Assembly: GCF_038096175.1 (NCBI RefSeq)
Contig: NZ_CP151099.1
Span: forward strand, 312,501 to 376,500
Length of the DNA stretch: 64,000 nt
Direction: 5' to 3'
Origin: Nostoc sp. UHCC 0302
GTDB taxonomy: Bacteria > Cyanobacteriota > Cyanobacteriia > Cyanobacteriales > Nostocaceae
The notes beneath the pieces were generated by a model. It was not told the DNA's origin. It did no database searches and saw only the letters and a program-made list of their open reading frames with translations. The position numbers and the translations under genes are program-made. Below are positions 25,154 to 35,146 of this stretch, in pieces (within the stretch, counting starts at the first letter, position 1; every line of letters starts with the position of its first letter).

Positions 25154-26395
25154 TTAAGCAGTGTACCACTCTGGGGTCAGCTTATCTGCATCGCTAACAG
25201 CAGTCTCAGTTGCTCTTGTGCCATCCATAGTCCAGATGGTGTCCGCGCTTCCTGTCTGATCACGCCAGTAAACGTCGGTTTTGCCATCACCATTGAAATC
25301 GCCAAGCGATGGTGTTAAGGATGCACCATTACTTGGTAGAAAAGCTTCAGAACTAACTGTTGTACCATCCATCAACCAAGCAGTGTTCTCACCGGTTGCC
25401 TGATTATGCCATAAGACATCGGTCTTGCCATCGCCGTTGAAATCGCCAATTTCAGAAGTCCAGTTTGAGTCAAGTGTTCCTAAAGAACCTTCGGTAACTA
25501 AGATGCTATTAACTTGCCAAACCTTGTTCTCACCTGTTGTCTGATTGCGCCAGAGAATATCAGTCTGATAGTCGCCGTTGAAATCGCCAAGGGTATAAGT
25601 CCAGCCTGCATCCTGTGATTGCAGTGAATACTTACTCGCTTGCGTACCGTCCATAAACCAAACCGAGTTTTCACCGGTTGTTTCATTCCGCCAGAAGATG
25701 TCACTCTTACCATTGCCGTCAAAATCAACAATGTTGGGAGTTAACGCTGCGTCTGTAGTGTCTAGAACAGTTGCACTGACGACTGTTGTGCCATCCATTT
25801 GCCAAATGGCGTTCTCACCTGTGCTGTTATTATGCCAGAAGATATCGGTTTTGCGATCGCCGTCGAAATCGCCAATTTTAGAAGTCCAACCTGAATCTAC
25901 TTTATCTAGAGAAACCGCACTAGCAACGTTAACGCCATCCATTAGCGCTACGACATTCTCACCTGTTGTCTGATTACGCAACAAGAAATCTGTCTTGTTA
26001 TCACCGTTGAAATCGGCAATGTTGTAAGTCCAGGAAGAGATGTCATACGTACCAAGAGAACCTTGTTGGAGAACTTGTGTACCATCCATCAAGCGAACTA
26101 TAATCTCACCTGTTTGAGTATTGACCCAAAGTTTATCGGTTTTGCCATCGCCGTTGAAATCAGGATTAATCGCTGCACTCGTGATGTAGGGATTAGGATT
26201 GGGGCTGGCTGCCGCTGTTATAGGTTGAGTTGAAGTTTCATTTTGTAGGGCTTGTGAAGAACTTCTACTGGTGAAAAGCGAATCAGAATTTAAATTATCA
26301 ATAGGAGTTGTTAAACTTTCTGATTTACCAAAAGAGTCTAATGCCCATCGAGATGTATCCAAAGACAAATTTGAGGAACTTTTACTTTCAAACAT
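25154..26395 (-). CDS. FG-GAP/VCBS-type repeat protein
   Basis: A 413-residue protein composed of about seven tandem repeats of 46-48 residues. Each has a Ca-binding-like DFNGDGKTDxxW followed by xNxxTGENxxWxMDGT. This gives a beta-propeller of the integrin-alpha/VCBS type. The first 75 residues are Ser/Thr/Asn-rich without an obvious signal peptide, so secretion (if any) would be by another route. Such proteins are common on cyanobacterial surfaces or in exopolysaccharide. The partner is unknown. The high identity between repeats creates several false frames on both strands. Confidence 0.85.
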   Translation of the reverse strand: MFESKSSSNLSLDTSRWALDSFGKSESLTTPIDNLNSDSLFTSRSSSQALQNETSTQPITAAASPNPNPYITSAAINPDFNGDGKTDKLWVNTQTGEIIVRLMDGTQVLQQGSLGTYDISSWTYNIADFNGDNKTDFLLRNQTTGENVVALMDGVNVASAVSLDKVDSGWTSKIGDFDGDRKTDIFWHNNSTGENAIWQMDGTTVVSATVLDTTDAALTPNIVDFDGNGKSDIFWRNETTGENSVWFMDGTQASKYSLQSQDAGWTYTLGDFNGDYQTDILWRNQTTGENKVWQVNSILVTEGSLGTLDSNWTSEIGDFNGDGKTDVLWHNQATGENTAWLMDGTTVSSEAFLPSNGASLTPSLGDFNGDGKTDVYWRDQTGSADTIWTMDGTRATETAVSDADKLTPEWYTA

Positions 26396-26867
26396 GGTGT
26401 GTTTTAATGACTAGCTCTTATATGTTTTTAACTGCTGCCCAAAACATATTTCTGTCCTTGAATAACATTTACTTAAATTTGCCTTTGTCTTTATAACTAT
26501 TTTTTCTAGATGCCAGAATTTATAAATAGGTATTTGTTCGTTATAAATGATTAGTCATATTTTTACAAGTGCTATATGAGCAATTTTAAAATATTTTTTG
26601 ATTGATATATGTCAAGGTTTAAATATATATAGCTGTTATTTTTATCTAGCTTTTTGATATTTAAAATATTAAGCTGCTCTACAACTTACAAGTAGCAAGC
26701 AGCAGATGTGATAGCTTCAACATAAAAGTTGTTTTTGTTATTTTTGTGTCATATAATTTCCCAACACTTTGGCAACATATTAATCACCTGTAACAGCGCA
26801 TAGCTAATACTATTTCACTTTAAGAATTATACAAATACGTTGGAAAGGATACGACATTGCTCATTGG
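26396..26867. other. AT-rich intergenic region
   Basis: Upstream region of the FG-GAP protein, with very AT-rich runs. It presumably holds its promoter. No gene or structured element could be supported. Confidence 0.4.
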
Positions 26868-27150
26868 TGTCAACTTAAGCCCTGGCGAATGGAATTCGCG
26901 GCTATACAAACCAAGTCCCTTCGGGTTCGGGGGTGACGCTCCTAACGTCGCTAACGCTACGCTATCGCAAGACGCTCGAAGACTCGCTACCGCTTCGCTA
27001 ACGACGGAAACCGCCTTGGCGCTAGCCTCTCCCTTTGGGAGAAGACTGCGACCCCCTCACCACCTACGCTGACTAATGGAAAATTAAGGGTTTGAAACCC
27101 ACGGAGGTGGGTTTTGTTTGTGTAGACGCGGTTTCTAACCGCCCATTTCG
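26868..27150. repeat. Composite dispersed repeat (MITE-like)
   Basis: The outer parts (CCTGGCGAATGGAATTCGCG, CTAATGGAAAATTAAGGG, ACCCACGGAGGTGGGTTTTG, GTAGACGCGGTTTCTAACCG) belong to an element I associate with Nostocales intergenic regions. A GC-rich block of a second repeat type (about 26930-27060, GCTAACGCTACGCTATCGCA) is inserted within it. Several hairpins are present, e.g. ACCCAC/GTGGGT. The short frame across it is not a gene. Confidence 0.65.
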
Positions 27151-27214
27151 CGTTAAGTTGACTTCATGAAATGATATTAACGCTCAAGTAAGCTCAAGTA
27201 AGCGCCTACCCAAC

Positions 27215-27367
27215 ATATAGCGGTTCCCAATTGCATGGAATACAGACCTAACCCCCAGCCCCTTCCCTTCAAGGGAAGGGGAGTAAGATTCAAAGCCTCT
27301 CTCCTAAAAGGAGAGAGGTTTGGAGAGAGGTCAAAACTGTACTGCACCCAAGCGAGAACCGCTATAT
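27215..27367. mobile_element. 153-bp MITE with perfect 12-bp terminal inverted repeats
   Basis: ATATAGCGGTTC at 27215-27226 and GAACCGCTATAT at 27356-27367 are exact reverse complements. The interior contains two more palindromes, CCCCTTCCCTTCAAGGGAAG and CTCTCTCCTAAAAGGAGAGA. There is no coding capacity. No unambiguous target duplication is visible beyond the terminal AT. It fits a non-autonomous miniature element. Confidence 0.75.
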
Positions 27368-27403
27368 AATTTTTCTGAAATCAATAGTATTAAGCTATAC
27401 AAA

Positions 27404-28654
27404 TTAATTTTCTAACTTATTAGTTTGTTGATATAGCTTCCATTTAGCAAATGGCAGTTCAACTAAGTAATAAGTAACAGTTGCCAGTACAGTAGATAAA
27501 ATAACTGTTGCTGTGAGCTTAGAATAAAAGGCTTCAATCGGGATATTTGCTGTAAATACTGGAGTAATTTTTTCTATTATTGGCACGTGCCATATATACA
27601 CACCATAAGAGAGATTTCCGAATACTTCCAGAATTCTCAACGGATTTTTTAAGATAGTACTAAATGATAGCTTCTGATTTTTATTAGTAGAATAATAGAT
27701 GTCTGACTCAAATGCCCAAATAAAGAAAGATGTAATCAGTGCAGTTAGGGGTGGCAAAATAAAAAAAGTTGTCATCGTCCTAATTCCTTTCCCCGCTTGT
27801 TCTGGCAAATTGAATAATTCTTGATAGTATGCATGATGTGCTGTAAATAAATACATGAGTATGATTAGGCTAGTTGCAATATACTTTTTATTTAATTTAT
27901 AAAGATGCAAGTTTTTATAAACTAGATGATAAAGTGTAAACTTGGATTTAAAATCTTGATGCTTAAACCAAATATTGACTATAAATCCTCCCAGAAAAAG
28001 GTCTAAATTTGTAATTAGTGGTGTATACCAATATTTAACTACATAAGTAATTTGCTCACCAATTTCTTTTCTAAAAGCGAACCAGAATACACATCGAATT
28101 ATAAAAGTAATAAAAATTATCAATAAACCTACAAAATAAATTTCTTTTCGTGATGTATTTCGCTGTTGAAAATAGCTGAAAATAAAGGGAACAAGAAGAT
28201 AAAATTGAACTTCTGTAGAAAGCGACCAAAAAACACCATTAAAATTCATTCCTGTTTGATAGTTAATAGAAAAATCATAACTAAATGCAAATACTCTCAA
28301 TAAATAACCCCAGTTTTCGATTTTCAACCAATTGGGGTAAACAAATAAAGTCAAAATTAATACAGCAAAATAATAAAGAGGAACAATTCTGAAAATCCGG
28401 TTACGCCAAAAATTGATAGCTCCTGGAACATCAGCAGTATATCTTTCAAGATAAAAGGCTTTTCCCATTAAGTAGCCAGATAGTACGAAAAAAATCCAAA
28501 CTGCTACCCAGCCATAACTAAATATCAACCAGCTAAAATCATAACCATGATAGATTATCGAATTTCTGGGAGGAGTACAATGATGAATAACAACCATTAA
28601 ACAAGCAAAACCTCGCAGAGCAAGCAGTGCATCTAAATGGTTATTTTGATTCAT
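27404..28654 (-). CDS. Acyltransferase 3 family membrane protein (OafA/YrhL-like)
   Basis: A 416-residue protein with about ten membrane helices that O-acylates surface sugars or lipids. Family hallmarks: HLDALLALRGFACLMVVIHH at the start (active-site His), FFVLSGYLMGKAF near 60, RNRIFRIVPLYYFAV near 90 and FNGVFWSLSTEVQFYLLVPF near 145. The codon composition is strikingly AT-rich compared with its neighbours and it is preceded by a MITE, so horizontal acquisition is plausible. The substrate is unknown. Confidence 0.87.
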   Translation of the reverse strand: MNQNNHLDALLALRGFACLMVVIHHCTPPRNSIIYHGYDFSWLIFSYGWVAVWIFFVLSGYLMGKAFYLERYTADVPGAINFWRNRIFRIVPLYYFAVLILTLFVYPNWLKIENWGYLLRVFAFSYDFSINYQTGMNFNGVFWSLSTEVQFYLLVPFIFSYFQQRNTSRKEIYFVGLLIIFITFIIRCVFWFAFRKEIGEQITYVVKYWYTPLITNLDLFLGGFIVNIWFKHQDFKSKFTLYHLVYKNLHLYKLNKKYIATSLIILMYLFTAHHAYYQELFNLPEQAGKGIRTMTTFFILPPLTALITSFFIWAFESDIYYSTNKNQKLSFSTILKNPLRILEVFGNLSYGVYIWHVPIIEKITPVFTANIPIEAFYSKLTATVILSTVLATVTYYLVELPFAKWKLYQQTNKLEN

Positions 28655-28832
28655 AAATAATATTTCCTGTTATTTAGATAAGTAATTATTGTTTAATGAT
28701 TTACCGCTGGAGTTGAAATAAACATTGGCTAGAATAACCTAAATTAGCAACTATTGAGAGGGATAATCTATAGAGCCACGGGTAGTTGACAAAAGTGTAA
28801 AATAAGTCAGCACGTTAAAAAATAGACCAACT

Positions 28833-30143
28833 ATGGAAGCAGAATATCGGCAGCGTCGCGAGCAATTAATGGCAAAAATTGGTAATGGCACAGCTATTTT
28901 TCGCAGTGCGCCAATGGCAGTTATGCACAACGATGTTGAGTATGTTTATCGTCAAGACAGTGATTTTTTCTACCTAACAGGCTTTAACGAAGCGCAAGCG
29001 GTAGCAGTGTTAGCACCCCATCATCAAGAACATCGATTTGTGCTGTTTGTCCAACCCAAAGATAGGGAAAAGGAAGTTTGGACTGGTTATCGCTGTGGGG
29101 TAGAAGCAGCAAAGGAAATTTATGGTGCAGATGAAGCTTACCCGATCGCAGAACTGGATGAAAAGTTACCGCAGTATTTAGAAAAAGCTGATCGCATTTA
29201 CTACCACTTAGGACGCGATCACGCTTTTAATGACACAATATTGGGACATTACCAAAGTTTACTGCGGACTTATCCCAAGCGCGGCACAGGGCCAATTGCT
29301 ATCGAAGATACTGGCCCCATCCTTGGTAGCATGAGACTAATTAAAAGTGAAGCCGAGTTGGAATTGATGCGTCAAGCTGCGGCGATCGCAGTTGAAGCTC
29401 ACAATCATGCAATGGAATTTACCGCACCTGGACGTTATGAGTACGAGATTCAGGCGGAAATAGAACACATTTTCCGGTTGCGGGGTGGAATGGGGCCAGC
29501 TTATCCCTCTATTGTGGCTTCTGGCGCTAATGCCTGCGTACTTCACTACATTGAGAATAATCGCCAAATGCAGAATGGGGAATTGCTGCTAATTGATGCT
29601 GGCTGTGCTTATGGTTATTACAACTCTGATATTACTCGGACATTTCCGGTAGGCGGTAAATTTACACCAGAACAAAAGACACTGTATGAGATTGTACTGG
29701 AAGCGCAAAAACAAGCGATCGCTCAAGTGCAACCAGGCAATACCTTTAAATCCGTTCATGATGCCGCGGTACGTGTTATCACTGAAGGCTTACTTGAACT
29801 TGGTATCCTCAAAGGCGAAATTGACAAGTTGATTGAGGAAGAGAAATACAAGCCATATTATATGCACCGCACCAGTCATTGGTTAGGCTTGGATGTCCAT
29901 GATGTGGGTGTTTACCAGCACGGTGATGATAAACCACAAATTTTACAACCGGGTCAAATTCTAACAGTGGAACCAGGGCTTTATATTGTGCCTGATACCA
30001 AACTAGCAGAAGACCAACCAGAGACAGATTCTCGTTGGGTTGGCATTGGCATTCGCATCGAAGACGATGTGTTAGTTACTTCTGGCGGACATGAAGTATT
30101 AACTGCGGGGGTTCCCAAAGCAGTGGATGAAGTTGAAAGATAA
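28833..30143 (+). CDS. pepP: Xaa-Pro aminopeptidase (aminopeptidase P)
   Basis: A cytoplasmic metallopeptidase that removes an N-terminal residue preceding proline. The N-terminal AMP_N domain is recognisable (RQDSDFFYLTGFNEAQAVAV). The pita-bread catalytic domain carries the metal ligands Asp in LLIDAGCAYGYYNSDITRTF, His in HRTSHWLGLDVHDVG, Glu in VEPGLY and Glu in IRIEDDVLV. At 436 aa the length is normal. It is monocistronic. The region at 30142-30173 just after its stop forms a hairpin that serves the opposing gene. Confidence 0.93.
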   Translation: MEAEYRQRREQLMAKIGNGTAIFRSAPMAVMHNDVEYVYRQDSDFFYLTGFNEAQAVAVLAPHHQEHRFVLFVQPKDREKEVWTGYRCGVEAAKEIYGADEAYPIAELDEKLPQYLEKADRIYYHLGRDHAFNDTILGHYQSLLRTYPKRGTGPIAIEDTGPILGSMRLIKSEAELELMRQAAAIAVEAHNHAMEFTAPGRYEYEIQAEIEHIFRLRGGMGPAYPSIVASGANACVLHYIENNRQMQNGELLLIDAGCAYGYYNSDITRTFPVGGKFTPEQKTLYEIVLEAQKQAIAQVQPGNTFKSVHDAAVRVITEGLLELGILKGEIDKLIEEEKYKPYYMHRTSHWLGLDVHDVGVYQHGDDKPQILQPGQILTVEPGLYIVPDTKLAEDQPETDSRWVGIGIRIEDDVLVTSGGHEVLTAGVPKAVDEVER

Positions 30144-30173
30144 AAAAAATGGGGATGGCACACACCATCCCCA
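30142..30173 (-). terminator. Intrinsic terminator of the nuclease-like gene
   Basis: On the minus strand TGGGGATGG pairs with CCATCCCCA (30165-30173 with 30150-30158), followed by TTTTTTTT, immediately after the stop at 30176. It overlaps the last bases of pepP. Confidence 0.85.
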
Positions 30174-30175
30174 AG

Positions 30176-30787
30176 CTAAAATTGTGGACAAGCCATCAAA
30201 GTAGTTGTCAAAATTCCTAAGATTTTATCTATTTCTTTAATAAAGTAATCGTTTTTATCTATAAAAATAGTTTTGTCACAAAGTTTGAGAAATTTCCAAT
30301 CTGTGCCTGTTGTGACTACACCATAAATTTCATTTATAATATTTCCTTGTTGCTGGTTAAATAATTGAGATGCAATCATTGTCGCAATGCATTGCCCTAA
30401 ACCAGATTTAATACTCTCATTCTTAGCTTCTACAATAGTCACGACAGGGCTGGTAATATCATATTGCTCTGGTGAACAACTGAGAATAAAATCACAACGT
30501 CCTTCTAATCCCTGAGCAGCATCTACATTAAACTCTGAACCAGAAAATAGACTAATTTGGTGTTTAAAATAGCGTTTAACTTCTATTAAAACAGGCATAA
30601 TAATCAGTTCAGAACGAGCTTTTTCTGTATTTATTGCTGTTACCAATGGTAGATGCTCAGGGAAAATCAAATTTAGATATTCACTAGGAGATACTGGTTG
30701 CACATCCACAAATAAATCTTGATTTTCCACAAAGATTAAATTAAAGTCAGCTTTGACCTTACTAAGGTTAAAAGCGCTGTACAGCAT
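30176..30787 (-). CDS. Putative PD-(D/E)XK-like nuclease-fold protein
   Basis: A 203-residue protein. The central segment GRCDFILSC...SPVVTIVEAKNESI gives a D-x(n)-E-x-K pattern, followed by GLGQCIATMIASQLFNQQ. This resembles the restriction-enzyme-like fold of uncharacterised cyanobacterial proteins. No DNA-binding domain, methylase or toxin partner is adjacent. Function is unassigned, and the nuclease fold is inference from the motif. It has its own terminator. Confidence 0.6.
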   Translation of the reverse strand: MLYSAFNLSKVKADFNLIFVENQDLFVDVQPVSPSEYLNLIFPEHLPLVTAINTEKARSELIIMPVLIEVKRYFKHQISLFSGSEFNVDAAQGLEGRCDFILSCSPEQYDITSPVVTIVEAKNESIKSGLGQCIATMIASQLFNQQQGNIINEIYGVVTTGTDWKFLKLCDKTIFIDKNDYFIKEIDKILGILTTTLMACPQF

Positions 30788-31321
30788 TATAACAATCCAG
30801 AATCATGCTCTTAATTGCATCGTATCATCTTGCTGCGATCGCAAGTTGCAGAAGCGAAGGAACTGAGTCTGATAATCTCTTGAATTAAGAACATCCTTCA
30901 ACAAATTCAACTTCTGGCAGTTTACCTGAGCGAAACTGAGTAACACGCTTGCCATCAGTCTCGAATATCAAGCGATAGTTGCGGTCTGCACGGTCATTTG
31001 GTACGAATGTTAAGTAATGTCCGCCTTTGACATATTTATGCGGCGTCACCTTAATTTGCCCTGGGTAAAGTGACTTGATTCGTGCTTCAGTATTGCCAAT
31101 TTTTGCACCTTTGAGGGTAGTAATTTTGCCTTTTCTCCACACATCTACCCTGGATATGCGACCTTCTGTCACCATGAATCCAACCTGCTTTGGTTCCTTT
31201 TCCGGCTTCACGTAGTAGCAACTGTTATTGGGCGGATCACCAGCTAACCGCGTACCAGAAGCTTTTGCCGCTTCTGCGACTGTCATCCCAACTCGAACCT
31301 GTCCAACACCATTAAGGAATA

Positions 31322-32492
31322 AGTAGGTAGGCACCGAAATTTTCTACTATGTAACAAAATCTTAAGTTGATAATCTAGAGCTAAATTTTACACGATGTGT
31401 GTTGTGATTGTTTTTTTTTCCTCTAGCTTGAACACCATTGATGACGGCGTAAGCGAGATCTAGCTCATCATCAAATGCTTGCCCGGATAACTCATCTTTC
31501 TTGAGATGTTGCCATTCCAATTCAATTGGATTCATTTCTGAGCAATATTTCGGGAGAAAAAAGATGTACAAACCCTGACTTTCCCATTTTTTCCACAATT
31601 GTTGAACTTCTTGGCAGCGATGTATTGGCCCGTTATCTTGCACAATCACGCTGATACGTCCAGTTTCTTGGGCTTGTTTGGCTTCTTTCTCCATCATTTC
31701 TATATAAGATTTACGGTCAACACCACCGATAACTAAACCGTAAACAAAACTGATTAAAGGTTGGAGAAGCCCGATAATACTTAATCTGCGACCACGGCGT
31801 TTAGTCTGTTCTAACCGTTTTTGCTCACCTCTAAAGTAATATGTATAACTAGGTTCGCTCCACATACAGAACCCTGACTCGTCTAGGTATTTCAGGTCTA
31901 TTTCACCAGTGGCAGCAGCTAATTCCAACATGTCTAGGTCTGCTTGCTTGTTTGCTCGTGCTACTGGGTCTTGTTTTCCTTTATGGCTTTTCCTTGTCCG
32001 TTTCCAATCGACCCCCTTTTTTTGAGTACCCGTCTTAATCTGTCGGCACTCATCTCAACGTTGCGTTCTGTTTTCAACTTCAAAGCTAACTGAGAACTAT
32101 TGTATGTGCGTGGCTCGTTTCTGAGGCATTCTTCTAAAAATATCATGTCATCCTCAAGCCACTTTGGTTTCCCCCCTCGCCCAGGAGATTCCCAAAGCCC
32201 TTCTGTGCCCAGTTTTTGCCATTGATGCAAAACTTTTGTGACTGTTTTTTTGTGACAATCAAAGTGATCTGCTATCTTCTCTACATACCAACCATGTGCA
32301 TTTAGCCTGATTATTTCCGCCCTGTCTTTGACTTTCTGTGGTACATCCTGTTTTCTCAGATTTAGTAAAGTTTGGTCTTGCTCAGGAGTCAGAAATACCC
32401 TTAAACGCGCACCCATACACCAACTACCTTGTAGATGCATTATCAGTCTTTACATATCTTAACATAGCTGACTTTTTTGGCACCTACCTACT
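31322..32492 (-). mobile_element. IS630-family insertion sequence (1171 bp)
   Basis: Inverted ends begin AGTAGGTAGG on each side (left from 31322; right reverse complement from 32492). They stay partly similar for about 20 bp. The element is flanked by TA at 31320-31321 and 32493-32494, the target preference and duplication of IS630/Tc1-mariner elements. It carries one two-frame transposase. The host reading frame is restored exactly on excision, so the insertion is precise. Confidence 0.88.
31362..32416 (-). CDS. IS630-type transposase, two frames joined by -1 frameshift
   Basis: The first frame (32416 to about 32012) encodes the HTH part (MGARLRVFLTPEQDQTLLNL, DHFDCHKKTVTKVLHQWQ). It would end at 31961 out of frame. 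The second frame supplies the DDE nuclease: D in LKYLDESGFCMW, D in VIVQDNGPIHR, E in CSEMNPIELEWQHLKK, ending near 31362. At 32012-32023 the coding strand has AAAAAAAGGGGG. A -1 shift there changes LKKRGS to KKGVDWKR and joins both parts. Many IS630 elements use such slippery A-runs, so the gene is probably functional. Confidence 0.85.
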
Positions 32493-32705
32493 TAATTTCG
32501 ATTGGTTTGTCAGTTTAGCTTGGGCTAAAACTGTCCCGACAGTTAGAGAAGAAAGGGTAAGCGTTAGAGTAGCAAAAGACAATAATTTAACTTTACTGTT
32601 CATTTTTTATAAAATCAAAAATGGTTAGATTTATATCTACAATAGCCATTCTGGCAATTTCGATATTTCATATAGTGTGGGTGTGTTTCGGTTATCACTT
32701 CATAT

Positions 32706-32738
32706 AAAAATGGGGATAGTATTACCATCCCCATTTTT
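32706..32738. terminator. Terminator after ftsH
   Basis: AAAAATGGGGAT (32706-32717) pairs with ATCCCCATTTTT (32727-32738). It works on the minus strand for ftsH (stop at 32780), since it is followed there by TTTTTATATG, and could also act on the plus strand. Confidence 0.85.
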
Positions 32739-32779
32739 TAGAAGATATCAGGCTGGCATTACCAAGCCTACAGAGACTA

Positions 32780-34666
32780 TTACAGCTGCGGTACGTACTG
32801 CTGTTTGTCAGGTACGTCAGCGTACTCAGCTACAATTTGACGGAATTCGTCGCCGTCAATGGTTTCTTTTTCGATGAGCAAATCGACTAAGCGATCGCAG
32901 ACGGTGCGATGATCACGCATAATCTTCTTAGCTGTTTCGTAGCAATCTTCGACGATAGCCCGGACTTGAGAATCGATGCGAGAGGCGATCGATTCAGAAT
33001 ACTCTGATCGCGTTGTCCAGTCACGACCCAAGAACACTTCACCCTGTTGGCTTTCTAGAGAAAGCGGCCCTAAGTCAGACATACCGAAACGTGTTACCAT
33101 CTGGCGCGCCATTCCCGACAACTGTTGTAAGTCTCCACCAGCGCCAGTTGTGACTTCAGCAGGGCCAAAAATCACTTCTTCAGCAGCACGTCCACCCAAA
33201 GCGCCAGTAATCCGGGCTTTGAGTTGGGAACGAGAAATTAATCCCTGTTCTTCATTAGGAGTAAACCAAGTCAAACCTTGCGCTTGTCCTCGTGGGATCA
33301 GGGTGACTTTCTGCACTGGGTCATGGTCTTTTAACAAAGTCCCAACCAAGGCGTGTCCAATTTCGTGGTAGGCAATTAAGCGCTTGCTCTTGCTGTCCAC
33401 CAAGGGAGTGCCTTCCATCCCAGCGACTACCCGATCCACAGCATCATCAATTTCGCGGAGGGTGATTGCTTCTTTCCGTCTTCTGGCGGTGAGAATAGCA
33501 GCTTCGTTGAGTAAGTTTGCTAAGTCAGCACCAGTAAAACCAGGAGTCCGACGAGCGATCGCATCTAAGGAAACGCTGGGGTCTAGTTTCTTGTTCCGGG
33601 AATGGACTTGCAAGATTTCCAAACGTCCTTTGATGTCTGGTGCATCGACTGTTACTTGACGGTCAAACCGTCCGGGACGTAACAATGCTGAGTCTAGTAC
33701 GTCTGGGCGGTTGGTGGCAGCAATAATAATGATGCCTGTATTGCCTTCAAACCCATCCATCTCAGTCAGCAACTGGTTGAGAGTTTGCTCTCTTTCATCG
33801 TTACCGCCACCGATACCAGCACCCCGTTGCCGTCCTACGGCGTCAATTTCATCAATGAAGATGATACAGGGGGCATTGTCTTTAGCTTTCTTGAAGAGGT
33901 CGCGGACACGGGATGCACCCACACCCACGAACATTTCCACGAATTCTGAACCGGAGATACTGAAGAAAGGTACACCTGCTTCCCCAGCGATCGCTTTTGC
34001 CAGGAGAGTTTTACCTGTTCCTGGAGGCCCAACTAACAGCACTCCTTTAGGAATGCGTGCGCCTACAGCGGTAAATCTTTCTGGCTGTTTGAGGAAGGTA
34101 ACGACTTCTTGCAATTCTTCTTTAGCTTCTTCGATGCCTGCTACGTCGTCAAATTTGACTCCGGTTTTAGCTTCCATTTGGAAGCGGGCGCGGGATTTGC
34201 CAAAGTTCATTGCTTGCCCAGGCCCGCCGGGAAGATTGCTAGAACGGCGGAACAAAAAGAACAACCCAGTAATCAATAAAATTGGGAATACGAGATTGCC
34301 TAAAAGTCCCCAGATAGCTCCATCATTCCGCATTGGGTGAGCATCAAAATTAACTTTTTTTTCTTTGAGCTTGTTAATTAACTCAGGTGCGCTAGCTGGC
34401 AAATCTACCCGCCACCGTTGGACGCGATTTTCGATGTCTTGATCGAGGGCTTCAACAATTGCTGTTCTACCACCTTCGTACAGATCCACGTTAGTAACGC
34501 GATCGGCATCCAAGTATTCTAGAAAGCGACCATAGGTCATGCGGGTGTTGGCTGCATTCTTAGTCATATCAGCAGGAGCATTAGCAAATGCGCCTTGCCA
34601 AAAGAAAAAGCCAATTACCAAAGCCGGCAATGTCCAGAGTAATAGGACTCTCCAAGAGAATTTCAT
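32780..34666 (-). CDS. ftsH: ATP-dependent zinc metalloprotease FtsH
   Basis: A membrane-anchored AAA+ protease. In cyanobacteria FtsH degrades photodamaged D1 and other thylakoid proteins. Two N-terminal membrane segments (about 7-27 and 118-140) flank a lumenal domain. Walker A GPPGTGKT is near 212, Walker [17 protein letters not shown] follows, and the second region of homology includes [20 protein letters not shown]. The zinc site is HEIGH in [14 protein letters not shown] near 435. Length (628 aa) fits the four-member cyanobacterial set, but I cannot tell which paralogue (FtsH1-4) by eye. Confidence 0.95.
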   Translation of the reverse strand: MKFSWRVLLLWTLPALVIGFFFWQGAFANAPADMTKNAANTRMTYGRFLEYLDADRVTNVDLYEGGRTAIVEALDQDIENRVQRWRVDLPASAPELINKLKEKKVNFDAHPMRNDGAIWGLLGNLVFPILLITGLFFLFRRSSNLPGGPGQAMNFGKSRARFQMEAKTGVKFDDVAGIEEAKEELQEVVTFLKQPERFTAVGARIPKGVLLVGPPGTGKTLLAKAIAGEAGVPFFSISGSEFVEMFVGVGASRVRDLFKKAKDNAPCIIFIDEIDAVGRQRGAGIGGGNDEREQTLNQLLTEMDGFEGNTGIIIIAATNRPDVLDSALLRPGRFDRQVTVDAPDIKGRLEILQVHSRNKKLDPSVSLDAIARRTPGFTGADLANLLNEAAILTARRRKEAITLREIDDAVDRVVAGMEGTPLVDSKSKRLIAYHEIGHALVGTLLKDHDPVQKVTLIPRGQAQGLTWFTPNEEQGLISRSQLKARITGALGGRAAEEVIFGPAEVTTGAGGDLQQLSGMARQMVTRFGMSDLGPLSLESQQGEVFLGRDWTTRSEYSESIASRIDSQVRAIVEDCYETAKKIMRDHRTVCDRLVDLLIEKETIDGDEFRQIVAEYADVPDKQQYVPQL

Positions 34667-35146
34667 CTTAATTTACCTCTAGATGCCAATACAAATTTTC
34701 AGCTTTAGCGATCGAATGGTGCATCACTCTGTCACTATATAGCTGCGAAACGGATGTTTATAAATCCATTTTGTTTAATCTGATCTCTGACGTGGATTGC
34801 CATAGAGCCAATTTTGGCATGACGGCGATGCCAACAAGAATCTTAATTAAAGTTAACTTAATTTTAATACAGCTTGGATTAAAGTGCGATTCCCAGTGGA
34901 CAGCAAAAACCTGCGATATTGGTGACTGTAGTAGCGATCGCTTATAGCTAGTTAATTTTCTGGTGCTGTGTAACTTTTAAATCTTGATCTTGCTCATAAG
35001 AACAGTGTTTCTCATCCTCTGCTCTAAGTAGCAGAAGAATCCTAGTAATCAAATGGGCTAAATTAATTATGTAAAATCAAAATGTTACAGTAATAATACG
35101 GAAAAAACAGAAAATTTTGTATTTATTCTTTCGATTACCGCTTCAC
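34667..35146. other. Intergenic region upstream of ftsH
   Basis: 480 bp between the 3' end of the secreted protein gene (minus strand) and ftsH (minus strand). Presumably it contains the ftsH promoter. It includes HIP1-like GCGATCGC near 34935 but no gene or clear operator. Confidence 0.4.

Larger units (their letters stand above)
30885..32603 (-). pseudogene. Secreted protein gene interrupted by an IS630 element
   Basis: The 5' part starts at the ATG ending 32603 with a signal peptide (MNSKVKLLSFATLTLTLLSL, ...VLAQA) and runs ...LTNQSK. The 3' part begins at FLNGVGQVRVGMTVAEAAKA and ends at 30885 with VEFVEGCS. Removing 31322-32492 plus one copy of the TA duplication joins the two in frame as QSKLFLNGVGQ, giving about 180 residues with no stop. 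The mature protein has the pattern of a secreted domain (RVGMTVAEA, SRVDVWRKG) seen in cyanobacterial lipoproteins. I assign no function. The 149-residue frame from 31334 is only the fragment. Confidence 0.85.

Noticed and set aside
25498-25973. Extra frames inside the FG-GAP protein gene
   Set aside because: Produced by the repetitive real gene in other frames.
26857-27072. 71-codon plus-strand frame
   Set aside because: Lies wholly in a composite dispersed repeat.
32338-32628. 96-codon plus-strand frame
   Set aside because: Crosses the IS630 right end into host DNA and is antisense to the transposase and the interrupted gene.
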